Source: Glycomyces arizonensis DSM 44726 (GTDB lineage: Bacteria; Actinomycetota; Actinomycetes; Mycobacteriales; Micromonosporaceae). Taken from it: a stretch of 64,000 bases of DNA. Position 1 is the first letter of the stretch, and the number at the start of each line of letters is the position of its first letter. A program made the position numbers and the translations under genes. Positions 15,973-23,185 of this stretch are shown one piece after another. The notes beneath the pieces are model-generated. The model had not been told where the DNA came from. It saw only the letters and a program-made list of their open reading frames with translations, and searched no databases. The stretch lies in contig NZ_AXWO01000007.1 in the NCBI RefSeq assembly GCF_000482705.1, positions 186,001-250,000 on the forward strand. The letters are read 5' to 3'.

Positions 15973-17157
15973 TCATGCGAACAGGCCCTGGCCGATCCAG
16001 CCGCCCTCCTCGCACCCCGGCGGGAGGACGAACACGGCCGAGCCGATCGGGACGGCGTAGTCGTTGAGCAGGTCGGCCTCGGCCAAGTGCTCCTGGATCG
16101 CGATGAACTGCCCGATGTCGGCCTGGTAGGCGATGAACACCAGGCCGGTGTCCGACTCGCCGTCCGGACCGGGGCCGTCGTCGTAGTTGTAGGAGCGGCG
16201 CAGGATCGTCTCCCCGGCCTCGATGGCGCGGCGGACGTGGGCGTTGGTCGGGATGACCGGGAGCCCCGAGTCCTCGCGCGCGTCGAGGTCGACCGGATCG
16301 TCCTCGGCCTCCCCGGTGAGCGGGGCGCCGTCGGCGATGCGGCGGCCGATCACCCGGTCCTTGCCGACCGCATCCAGCCTGTCCCACCGGTCGAGGCCGG
16401 TGCGCATGCGGCGCACGGCCATGACCGTGCCGCCCGCCAGCGCCCCGGCCTCGGGGCCGAACCAGATCGCCTCGCCGCCGTCCGCCGAGCCCGGATCCGG
16501 GTTGCTCGTCCCGTCGATCTGCCCCAGCACGTTGCGGGGCGTGCCGCCGCCTGCCGGGCGCTGGCGGAAGCCGCGCTGGGCCCAGCGGACGCCGGCGAAG
16601 GACCGGGAGTCCTTGACGAGCATCCGGATCGCGTGGCTCAGGGCCAGATCGCCCTCGCCGCACACCTGGATCAGCAGGTCGCCGCCGGACCAGGCGTCCT
16701 CCAGCCGGTCCACCGAGAACGCCGGGAGCGGCCCGGCCCCGGCCGGGACGCTCAGGCCGAGCCGGTCGAGCAGGTCGAGCCCGAACCCGAAGGTGACCGT
16801 CAGCAGCGCGGGCTCGGCGGCCAGTTCGGGGTCGGCGTCGGCCAGCGCGGCCTCGCCCTGGGTCAGGCGCGCGGCGTCGTCGGACAGCAGGCGCATGACC
16901 GCGGCGAGGCGGTCGGCGTCCACGTCGTCGTTGACGTCCAGTGCGAGCAGCACGGCCTGCGAGGGGGCGTCATCGGTGATCCCGGCCTGGTGGGCGCCGT
17001 GGAAGGGCACGGTGGTCGCGGGTGCGGCCGCGGGCTCGGTCTCGTCGGAGCCGCGGCCCAGGGCCGCCGCACCGGCGCCGACGGCGCCGAGCGCGGCGGC
17101 CCCTCCGGCGGCCCCGAGCAGTCCGCGCCGGTTCAGGCGCTGTCGCTTCGGTTCCAT
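15973..17157 (-). CDS. Tat-exported Dyp-type haem peroxidase (EfeB/deferrochelatase-like)
   Basis: The 394-residue protein starts with a twin-arginine signal (NRRGLLGAAGG plus hydrophobic stretch). The DyP core has the GQIDGTSNP motif carrying the distal Asp, the proximal-His segment NAHVRRA, and a C-terminal FIAYQADIGQFIAIQ strand-helix typical of the family. It lies nine bases after the PCuAC gene, so the two are probably co-transcribed. No EfeU or EfeO gene is nearby, so it may work with copper rather than with an EfeUOB iron importer; substrates are unknown. Confidence 0.88.
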   Translation of the reverse strand: MEPKRQRLNRRGLLGAAGGAAALGAVGAGAAALGRGSDETEPAAAPATTVPFHGAHQAGITDDAPSQAVLLALDVNDDVDADRLAAVMRLLSDDAARLTQGEAALADADPELAAEPALLTVTFGFGLDLLDRLGLSVPAGAGPLPAFSVDRLEDAWSGGDLLIQVCGEGDLALSHAIRMLVKDSRSFAGVRWAQRGFRQRPAGGGTPRNVLGQIDGTSNPDPGSADGGEAIWFGPEAGALAGGTVMAVRRMRTGLDRWDRLDAVGKDRVIGRRIADGAPLTGEAEDDPVDLDAREDSGLPVIPTNAHVRRAIEAGETILRRSYNYDDGPGPDGESDTGLVFIAYQADIGQFIAIQEHLAEADLLNDYAVPIGSAVFVLPPGCEEGGWIGQGLFA

Positions 17158-17166
17158 GCCGGGGGC

Positions 17167-17709
17167 CTACATGTCGCCCATGTCGCCGGGCCGGTACTCC
17201 TCGTCGCCGCCCTCGAAGTCCTTGGCGACGGCGGTGAGCTCCAGCTCGGAGCCGTCCTCGAACTCGAGGGTCACCGTCACCTCGTCTCCGGCGACGATCG
17301 GGGCGCCCAGGCCCATGAGCATGATGTGGTCGCCGCCGGGCGCGAGCTCGTGCGAGCCCTCGGCCGGGACGGTGAACCCGTCGGGGACCTCCCGCATGAC
17401 CGTCGAGCCGTCCGACTCGACGACTTCGTGCAGTTCGGTCATGGCCAGGTCGCTCTCGGCCGCGACGAGGTGCGCCTCGGTGCCGGAGGCGTTCTCCAGG
17501 ACGCCGAAGACGGCGCTCATGTCCTCCTCGGTCGCCTTGACCCAGGCGTCGGTGACCGTCACCGATGCGGCGGCGCTGGGCTCGGCCGCCTCGGCGGCCT
17601 GGTCGGTCTCGGGGGCCTCGCCGCCGCAGGCGGCGAGCAGGCCCGCGCTGAGCAGCGCCGCCGAGGCGGCCGCCGCACGGGCGGGGAAGGTCGTATTGGT
17701 CTTGCGCAT
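17167..17709 (-). CDS. PCu(A)C-type copper chaperone lipoprotein
   Basis: The 180-residue product has a lipobox LAACG with Cys28, then a PCuAC cupredoxin-like domain: TVTDAWVKATEEDMSAVFGVLEN, AMTELHE and GGDHIMLMGL, which supply the Met/His copper ligands of the HX(n)MX(n)HXM pattern. I use ATG 17709 since it directly precedes the basic part of the signal (MRKTN); an ATG ten codons upstream is possible. The chaperone delivers Cu(I) to the CuA site of cytochrome oxidase in other bacteria. It leads the DyP gene by nine bases. Confidence 0.87.
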   Translation of the reverse strand: MRKTNTTFPARAAAASAALLSAGLLAACGGEAPETDQAAEAAEPSAAASVTVTDAWVKATEEDMSAVFGVLENASGTEAHLVAAESDLAMTELHEVVESDGSTVMREVPDGFTVPAEGSHELAPGGDHIMLMGLGAPIVAGDEVTVTLEFEDGSELELTAVAKDFEGGDEEYRPGDMGDM

Positions 17710-17825
17710 GTTCGCTCTCGTTTCCAGATGCGAGCGCACGCTGCCGAGGCGCGGGTGAACCGCGCGTGCGACGGGTGCGTGGGCTCGCGGCGGTCGCCGC
17801 GGTGGGCGCCGCCGACGTCAGAAGG

Positions 17826-18362
17826 TCAGTGGGAGAAGGCGAACGCGGGCGGGCCGCGCCGTGAGGCCGCGGTGGCGAGCAGCCGCAGCACCGGCGGCGT
17901 GAGCGCCCGTTCGGTGAAGGCGCGCGGGAGGCGGGCCGGGGCGGCGCGGAACAACCGCAGCACGAGTGCCGCGGCCGCCCAGAGGACCAGCAGGTCCACG
18001 AACGCCGCGAGCGCGGCGTCCCCGCGTGCGAGCCAGACCGCGCAGACGGCCATCGCGAGGGCGTGCACCAGCAGCATCGCGGGGCTCGGCACGGCGTGCG
18101 CGAGGTGCCCGGTCGCGGCGCTGAACCACACGTGGAGCCCGGCCTGCACCAGCGCGCAGGCGGGCAGGAGCACGGCCCAGCCGCGCTGCGATCCGCCGAG
18201 GAGGTAGCCGATGGAGGCCACCGCCGCCGCGGCGGCGGCGCCGGTGCCCCACGAGACGAGGGCACCTCCGGCGGCCAAGTGCAGACCGGCGGAGACCAGG
18301 ACGCAGGCGACCGCGAACACGAGGGCGCGGAACCCTCGGATGATCGGTCGGCCGATGCGCAC
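17826..18362 (-). CDS. Small multi-pass membrane protein of unknown function
   Basis: From GTG 18362 the product is 178 residues with about four to five membrane helices and several His residues near helix ends (SAGLHLAAGG, QAGLHVWFS, LAHAVPSP). It ends in AFAFSH. I do not recognise the family. It lies upstream of the PCuAC gene on the same strand, and similar small His-containing membrane proteins often accompany copper genes, so a copper-related role is possible but unproven. The start is uncertain because no strong ribosome site is seen. Confidence 0.6.
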   Translation of the reverse strand: MRIGRPIIRGFRALVFAVACVLVSAGLHLAAGGALVSWGTGAAAAAAVASIGYLLGGSQRGWAVLLPACALVQAGLHVWFSAATGHLAHAVPSPAMLLVHALAMAVCAVWLARGDAALAAFVDLLVLWAAAALVLRLFRAAPARLPRAFTERALTPPVLRLLATAASRRGPPAFAFSH

Positions 18363-18442
18363 GGAGCGATTCTCGCATAACCGACGGTGCCCCCACTGTC
18401 GGGCACCTGACTCATGCCTGCCCCGGACGCGACCTGGGGCCC

Positions 18443-18808
18443 TCAAGGGCCGACCGGGCCGTACACGCCCAGCACCAGGCAGGCGCCGACCGCGGCGGCC
18501 AGCGCGGCCAGCGCGGTGGCGACGAGCAGCAGCCGGGCTCCCGGCGCCCGGGGAACCGGCCCGCCCGCCCGCCACGCGCGGAGCCACCGGCCCGACCGGC
18601 GGGCGGCCGCCGCCATCAGGATCCCCCCGGCGGCCAAGGCCGCCAGTGGCAGCGCGAAGCCGAGCCACGGGTGCGCGGACGCCGAGAGGCGCGACGCCAG
18701 CATCAAGGCGGCGGTGAGCCCGAGCGCGGTGCGCCGCCACGCCAGATCGCTGCGTTCGAGTTGCAGCCCGCCGTCCGGCGGCCCGGACGGCCCGGTCGCC
18801 TTCGTCAC
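18443..18808 (-). CDS. DUF202-family membrane protein (first of two)
   Basis: The 121-residue protein has the DUF202 signature near the N-terminus (LQLERSDLAWRRTALGLTAAL) and three membrane helices. The function of the family is not established. Its start overlaps the stop of the second DUF202 gene by four bases, so the two are coupled and may form a heteromer. Confidence 0.8.
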   Translation of the reverse strand: MTKATGPSGPPDGGLQLERSDLAWRRTALGLTAALMLASRLSASAHPWLGFALPLAALAAGGILMAAAARRSGRWLRAWRAGGPVPRAPGARLLLVATALAALAAAVGACLVLGVYGPVGP

Positions 18809-19176
18809 CGGTCGGCACCGATCAGGAGCGCGACGGCGATGAGCCCACCGGCGAGCACCACCCCGACGGCGACCGGGAGGATCGCGACCGGCGAGGGGAG
18901 CGGCCGGCCGGCGCGGATGGCCCGCTCGGACCGCGCCCAGTCGATCCAGGCATGGACCGGCAGCGCGAGGCCGATCGCGACGAGCACGAGCGCGGCGATG
19001 AGCCGGAGCGTGTCCTGCAGCGGCACGGCGAGCGCCTCCAGCGCCACGCCTCCGGCGGTGAACGCCAGCGAGGTGCGGATCCAGGCCAGGAAGGTGCGCT
19101 CGTTCGCCAGCGAGAAACGCGGATCGGGCTCCTCGCCGTCCTCGAACACACGGCGCGGGAACCGGCGCTCAGCCAT
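18805..19176 (-). CDS. DUF202/YidH-family membrane protein (second of two)
   Basis: The 123-residue protein has the YidH-type signature ANERTFLAWIRTSLAF at about residues 24-39 followed by three membrane helices. ATG 19176 begins MAERRFPRR, a basic cytoplasmic start. It is coupled by an ATGA overlap to the other DUF202 gene. The function is unknown. Confidence 0.83.
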   Translation of the reverse strand: MAERRFPRRVFEDGEEPDPRFSLANERTFLAWIRTSLAFTAGGVALEALAVPLQDTLRLIAALVLVAIGLALPVHAWIDWARSERAIRAGRPLPSPVAILPVAVGVVLAGGLIAVALLIGADR

Positions 19177-19328
19177 CGGGGGCCCCGCGCGGCGAACGCC
19201 GGTTCCTTCCCGGCGGGCGAGCGGGCGCCGACCGGGCACCGGCATGCGAGACGTGCATGAGCGGATGGTAACGCCGCTCGCCGGGCGTCCGCCCTCGCTC
19301 GCGTCGATCGCCGCGGGGCCGGGGCCGG

Positions 19329-20678
19329 TCAGCCGACGAGCGGGCGGCCCTCGGGGTGGCGGTACAGGCGCTTGCGGGTGCGCATCGCCAGCGACGTGGT
19401 GAACAGGACCGGCCCGATCCGGCCGCCGTACATGACGGCGATCAGCAGCCACTTCGACGGGTCGCTGAGCGAGGCGGTGATGCCGGTCGACTGGCCGACG
19501 GTCGCCGCCGCCGAGGCCACCTCGAACATGATGGGGGTCAGCGGTATGTGGGGCTCGAAGATCTGCATGAGGATGACCGCGGCGGCGTTGAGCGCGGCGT
19601 AGACCAGGGCCACCGACAGCGCCTCGCGGATGACCGGCATGCCGAGGCGCCGCTGGAACGCCGAGACGTCGGGTTCGCTGCGCACCTCCGCCCAGATCAC
19701 CCACAGCAGCACGAAGAAGGTCGTCACCTTGATGCCGCCCGCCGTCGAGGCCGCGCCGCCGCCGATGAACATCAGCACGATCGACACCAGCAGCGAGTGG
19801 TCGTGCATGGCGCCGACGTCGATCGAGTTGAAGCCGCTGGTGCGCAGCACCGCCGACTGGAAGAACGCGGGAAGGAAGCGGTCGGGCCACGGGAACTGCC
19901 CGAGGGTGCCCGGGTTGGACCACTCGAAGCCCAAGAGGACGAACCAGCCGCCCAGCAGCAGGACGACCGTCCCGAGCAGGGTCATCTTGGTGTGGATCGA
20001 CCAGCGCCCGCGTCCCCAGCCGCGGCGCGTCAGCTCGAACAGCACGGGCATGCCGAGGCCGCCGATGATCGTCCCGGCGCACAGCGGCAGGCTGATCCAC
20101 GGGTCGGTCGCGTAGCTCATGATCGAGTCGCTGAACAGGGCGAACCCGGCGTTGTTGAAGGAGCTGACGCCGTGGAAGATGCCCATCCAGGCCGATTCGC
20201 CCCTCCCGAGGCCGTACGCCAGGTCGAACCGCAGCGCGAGGACGACGGCGATGGCGAGCTCGGTGATGAACGTGACGGTGACGGCCTTGAGCAGCACGGT
20301 CTTGACCTCGCCGATGCCGATGCCCTGGTGCAGTTCGGCGCGCGTCATCAGGCGCGACCGCAGCCCGAGTCTGCGGCCCGCCAGCAGCCCCAGGAGCGCC
20401 GCGGTGGTCATGATGCCCAGGCCGCCCAGCTGCATGCACGCCAGGATCACGGCCTGCCCGAAGCCGCTCCAGTACGTCGGGGTGTCGACGGTGATCAGGC
20501 CGGTGACGGCGACGGACGAGGTGGCGGTGAACACCGCGTCGAGGAAGCGGGTCCCGCCCGGCCCCCGGCTCGCGATCGGCAGCATCAGCAGCGCGGACGC
20601 GACGAGGATGGCGGCGGCGAAGCCGACCGGGACGATGCGGACGGGGCGGCGGGCGAAGCCTCGTATGACGGTGCGCAT
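19329..20678 (-). CDS. TrkH/KtrB-type potassium uptake channel subunit
   Basis: The 449-residue membrane protein contains four pore loops with the expected selectivity-filter glycines: SSVAVTGL, SSFNNAGFA, LRTSGFNSID and AATVGQSTGI, separated by about eight helices. A TAGGIK segment in the third repeat matches the intramembrane gate. It conducts K+ (with Na+ or H+ coupling in KtrB relatives). No TrkA/KtrA regulatory subunit is encoded nearby. It lies 180 bp downstream of a KdpE-like regulator, with three KdpE-box-like repeats in the gap, so K+ limitation probably controls it. Confidence 0.9.
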   Translation of the reverse strand: MRTVIRGFARRPVRIVPVGFAAAILVASALLMLPIASRGPGGTRFLDAVFTATSSVAVTGLITVDTPTYWSGFGQAVILACMQLGGLGIMTTAALLGLLAGRRLGLRSRLMTRAELHQGIGIGEVKTVLLKAVTVTFITELAIAVVLALRFDLAYGLGRGESAWMGIFHGVSSFNNAGFALFSDSIMSYATDPWISLPLCAGTIIGGLGMPVLFELTRRGWGRGRWSIHTKMTLLGTVVLLLGGWFVLLGFEWSNPGTLGQFPWPDRFLPAFFQSAVLRTSGFNSIDVGAMHDHSLLVSIVLMFIGGGAASTAGGIKVTTFFVLLWVIWAEVRSEPDVSAFQRRLGMPVIREALSVALVYAALNAAAVILMQIFEPHIPLTPIMFEVASAAATVGQSTGITASLSDPSKWLLIAVMYGGRIGPVLFTTSLAMRTRKRLYRHPEGRPLVG

Positions 20679-20750
20679 GGGGTTGGTGGCCGCGGCCGAC
20701 CCTTCTCTCGATCAGGAAGCGCGGCACCGTGCCGCGTCAGCGGGCCGGGA

Positions 20751-20785
20751 GCGCCCGGCGGCTTGAGTGAACCTCCGCCGGGCGC
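20751..20785. terminator. GC-rich hairpin between the KdpE-like gene and TrkH
   Basis: GCGCCCGGCGG (20751-20761) and CCGCCGGGCGC (20775-20785) form an 11-bp perfect stem with a 13-base loop. It lies between two genes transcribed on the minus strand and has no T-run on that side, so it could be a partial terminator, an attenuator or a processing site that separates regulator and channel expression. Confidence 0.55.
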
Positions 20786-20800
20786 CGTTTGCCTAGAGGG

Positions 20801-20851
20801 CTTGACGCCTTCCATACGCGCCGGGCGCGGATCTTGACGCGGTCTTGACGC
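20801..20851 (-). promoter_or_regulatory. Three CTTGACGC direct repeats, candidate KdpE/OmpR-family binding sites
   Basis: CTTGACGC occurs at 20801-20808, 20833-20840 and 20844-20851 (GCGTCAAG on the coding strand of trkH). The last two start 11 bp apart, the one-helical-turn spacing used by tandemly bound OmpR-family regulators such as KdpE. They lie 120-170 bp upstream of the TrkH start and just after the KdpE-like stop. Confidence 0.55.
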
Positions 20852-20858
20852 CGCTCCG

Positions 20859-21533
20859 TCACGGGCGGAAGCGGTAGCCCATGCCCGGCTCGGTGAGCAG
20901 GTGGGCGGGGCGCGCGGGGTCGGCCTCCAGCTTGCGGCGCAGCTGGGCCATGTACTGGCGCAGGTAGTTCGTCTCGCGGTCGTAGGACGGGCCCCAGACG
21001 CGGTGCAGCAGTTCGCGCTGGCTGACCAGCTTCCCCGGGTTGCGCAGGAGGATCTCGACGAGCTGCCACTCGGTCGGCGTCAGGCGCACCTCCTCCCCGG
21101 CCCGGCGCACTGTCCGCGCGGCCAGGTCCACGGCGGTCTCGCCGAGGGTGACGAGGGGGGACTCGGCCTCGTCGCCGCCGCGGCGGGTCACCGCGCGGAC
21201 CCGCGCCAGGAGCTCGCCGATGTCGAACGGCTTGGTCACGTAGTCGTCGGCCCCGGCGTCGAGCGCGGTGATCTTCTCGGTGCTGGCCGCCCGCCCGGAC
21301 AGGACGAGGATCGGCGTCTTCGTCCAGCCGCGCAGCCCGGCGATGACCTCGCCGCCGTCCATGTCCGGCAGGCCCAGGTCGAGCACGATCAGGTCGGGCA
21401 CGACGGCGGCGGCCTGGCGCAGCGCGGCGGCCCCGTCCTCGGCGGTGTGGACCTCGTAGCCGTGCGCGGCGAGGTTGATGCGCAGCGCCCGGAGGATCTG
21501 CGGTTCGTCGTCGACGACCAGGACCTTGATCAT
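20859..21533 (-). CDS. kdpE: KdpE-like OmpR-family response regulator
   Basis: The 224-residue protein has a receiver domain (acidic pocket DDE at 8-10, phosphoacceptor Asp52 in VLDLGLPDMDG, Lys101 in VTKPFD) and a C-terminal winged helix ending LTEPGMGYRFRP. The segment LTPTEWQLVEILLRNPGKLVS is typical of KdpE. It overlaps the kinase gene by four bases. Because a TrkH gene, not kdpFABC, follows, it likely controls this alternative K+ uptake system. Confidence 0.88.
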   Translation of the reverse strand: MIKVLVVDDEPQILRALRINLAAHGYEVHTAEDGAAALRQAAAVVPDLIVLDLGLPDMDGGEVIAGLRGWTKTPILVLSGRAASTEKITALDAGADDYVTKPFDIGELLARVRAVTRRGGDEAESPLVTLGETAVDLAARTVRRAGEEVRLTPTEWQLVEILLRNPGKLVSQRELLHRVWGPSYDRETNYLRQYMAQLRRKLEADPARPAHLLTEPGMGYRFRP

Positions 21534-23092
21534 GCGGTCTCCTTGCCGGTGGCCTTCGGCAGCGTCAGGACCATCGTGAGGCCGCCGCCGGGCGTCGCCT
21601 CGGGCGCGAGCGCGCCGCCCATGGCCTCGGCCAGGCCCCTGGAGAGCGCCAGGCCGAGTCCGACGCCGGTCGAGTTGTCGCGGTCGCCGAGGCGCTGGAA
21701 CGGGGTGAACATCAGCTCCCGCTCCTCGTCGGGCACGCCGGGGCCGTGGTCGCTGATCCGCAGCTGCACCCGGTCGCCGAGGGCGTTCCCGCCGACGCGC
21801 GGGGGGCGGTCCGCGGGGCTGTAGCGCAGCGCGTTGCCGATGACGTTGACGAGGATGCGCTGGAGGAGCCCGGGGTCGGCCGAGACCTCCGGCAGGTCCT
21901 CGGCGATGTCGAGCCGCACGCCCGCGGCCGCGTCCCCGAGCTCGTCGAGCGCGGTCGGCACCGCCTCGTCCAGGGCGATCGGCACCGGGATCGCGCCGAG
22001 CACCCCGGCCTCCAGGCGGCTCATGTCGAGCAGGTTGTCGACCAGGCCCGACAATCGCGCGAGCGAGGACTCGGCGGTGTCGAGCAGTTCGCCGCGCTCG
22101 TCGTCGGTGAACAGGTCCGCGGTGGAGCCGAGGCTGCTGATCGCGACGCGCGCCGAGGCCAGCGGCGTGCGCAGGTCGTGCGAGACGGCGGCGAGCAGCG
22201 CGGTGCGGAGCTTGTCGGTGTCGGTGAGCCGCTGCACGGCCGCGGCCTCGCGCTCCAGGCGCTCGCGTTCGAGCGCGGCGGCCGCGTGCATCGCGAACGC
22301 CTGGGCGACGCGCCGGTCCGAGGCCTCCAGGGTGTGGCCGCCCAGCGCCAGGGAGAGGCCGTCGCCGATCCGCACGCGGTTCTCGGCCTCGCCGGGGCTC
22401 GCGCAGGCGTCCCCGGAGCAGGCGACGACGCGCCACGACTCGGGGCCCTCGCCCGCCGCGACGCGCTCCAGGAGCGTCACCGACTCCAGGGAGAAGGTGA
22501 TGCGCAGCTGTTCGAGCAGGTCGGTCAGGCCGTGGTCGCCGCGCAGCACGTTCCCGGCGAGCGTGGCGAGGGTCTGCGCCTCGGCACTCGCCCTCGCGGC
22601 GAGCCGCGCCCTGGCCGCCGAGAGGTTGACGACGCCCGCGCCGCTCAGCGCCAGCGCCACGAACACCGTCAGCTCCAGCAGCGACTCGCGGCCGGTGACC
22701 TTGAACGTGTAGTAGGGGAGGGTGAAGAGGAAGTTGAGCCCGAAGAACCCCGCCAGGGCCGCCAGCAGCGCGGGCCACATGCCGCCGGTCAGCGTGATCG
22801 CCATGACCGCCGTGAGGACGATGAGCATGGTGCTGCTCAGGGACAGCTCGCCCCGCAGCGGTTGGAGTGCGAGCACGAGCGCGGGGATGCCCACCAGCGC
22901 CAGCGCGATGCCGACCCGGCGCCGGACCGGGTCGATGACCTGCCTGCCCGCCCGGGCGGACCGCTGGGCCGCGCCCCGCTTCGGCGGCGCGTCCGAGATC
23001 GAGTCGCCCACGATCTCATGGTAAGCGCCGTCCGGGCCTTCGACGAGCGCGACGCCGCGGCTCCCGGCCGCGGGGCTCGGCGAAGCCGCCAC
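21530..23092 (-). CDS. KdpD-like sensor histidine kinase lacking the N-terminal KdpD/USP module
   Basis: The 520-residue protein has a short N-terminal tail (about 55 residues), four closely spaced membrane helices of DUF4118 type (about 60-155), a GAF-like region (about 170-275), HisKA with phosphoacceptor His305 in AAVSHDLRTPLA, and a HATPase with NALRYSP, DHGPGVP and GVGLGLALS boxes. Full KdpD proteins are near 850-900 residues because they carry an N-terminal P-loop and USP sensor; both are absent here. The start GTG 23092 is the first in frame. It shares a divergent promoter region with the sugar dehydrogenase gene. Confidence 0.85.
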   Translation of the reverse strand: MAASPSPAAGSRGVALVEGPDGAYHEIVGDSISDAPPKRGAAQRSARAGRQVIDPVRRRVGIALALVGIPALVLALQPLRGELSLSSTMLIVLTAVMAITLTGGMWPALLAALAGFFGLNFLFTLPYYTFKVTGRESLLELTVFVALALSGAGVVNLSAARARLAARASAEAQTLATLAGNVLRGDHGLTDLLEQLRITFSLESVTLLERVAAGEGPESWRVVACSGDACASPGEAENRVRIGDGLSLALGGHTLEASDRRVAQAFAMHAAAALERERLEREAAAVQRLTDTDKLRTALLAAVSHDLRTPLASARVAISSLGSTADLFTDDERGELLDTAESSLARLSGLVDNLLDMSRLEAGVLGAIPVPIALDEAVPTALDELGDAAAGVRLDIAEDLPEVSADPGLLQRILVNVIGNALRYSPADRPPRVGGNALGDRVQLRISDHGPGVPDEERELMFTPFQRLGDRDNSTGVGLGLALSRGLAEAMGGALAPEATPGGGLTMVLTLPKATGKETA

Positions 23093-23154
23093 CGGGTCGT
23101 CCGTGCGGTCGGACGCGGTGTCCGTTCGTCCCTTGTGTCAATGCTGCCCTTGAC

Positions 23155-23170
23155 ATTGACTATTGTCAAT
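23155..23170. promoter_or_regulatory. Divergent promoter/operator region with ATTGAC-TATT-GTCAAT palindrome
   Basis: ATTGAC-TATT-GTCAAT is a perfect inverted repeat between the kinase gene (minus) and the sugar dehydrogenase gene (plus). TTGACA at 23150-23155 could be a plus-strand -35, and TTGACA read on the minus strand at 23169-23164 a minus-strand -35. The plus-strand ATG 23186 is so close that a very short leader or leaderless transcript is likely, which agrees with the poor ribosome site. Confidence 0.5.
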
Positions 23171-23185
23171 ATTTATCGTTCAGGT

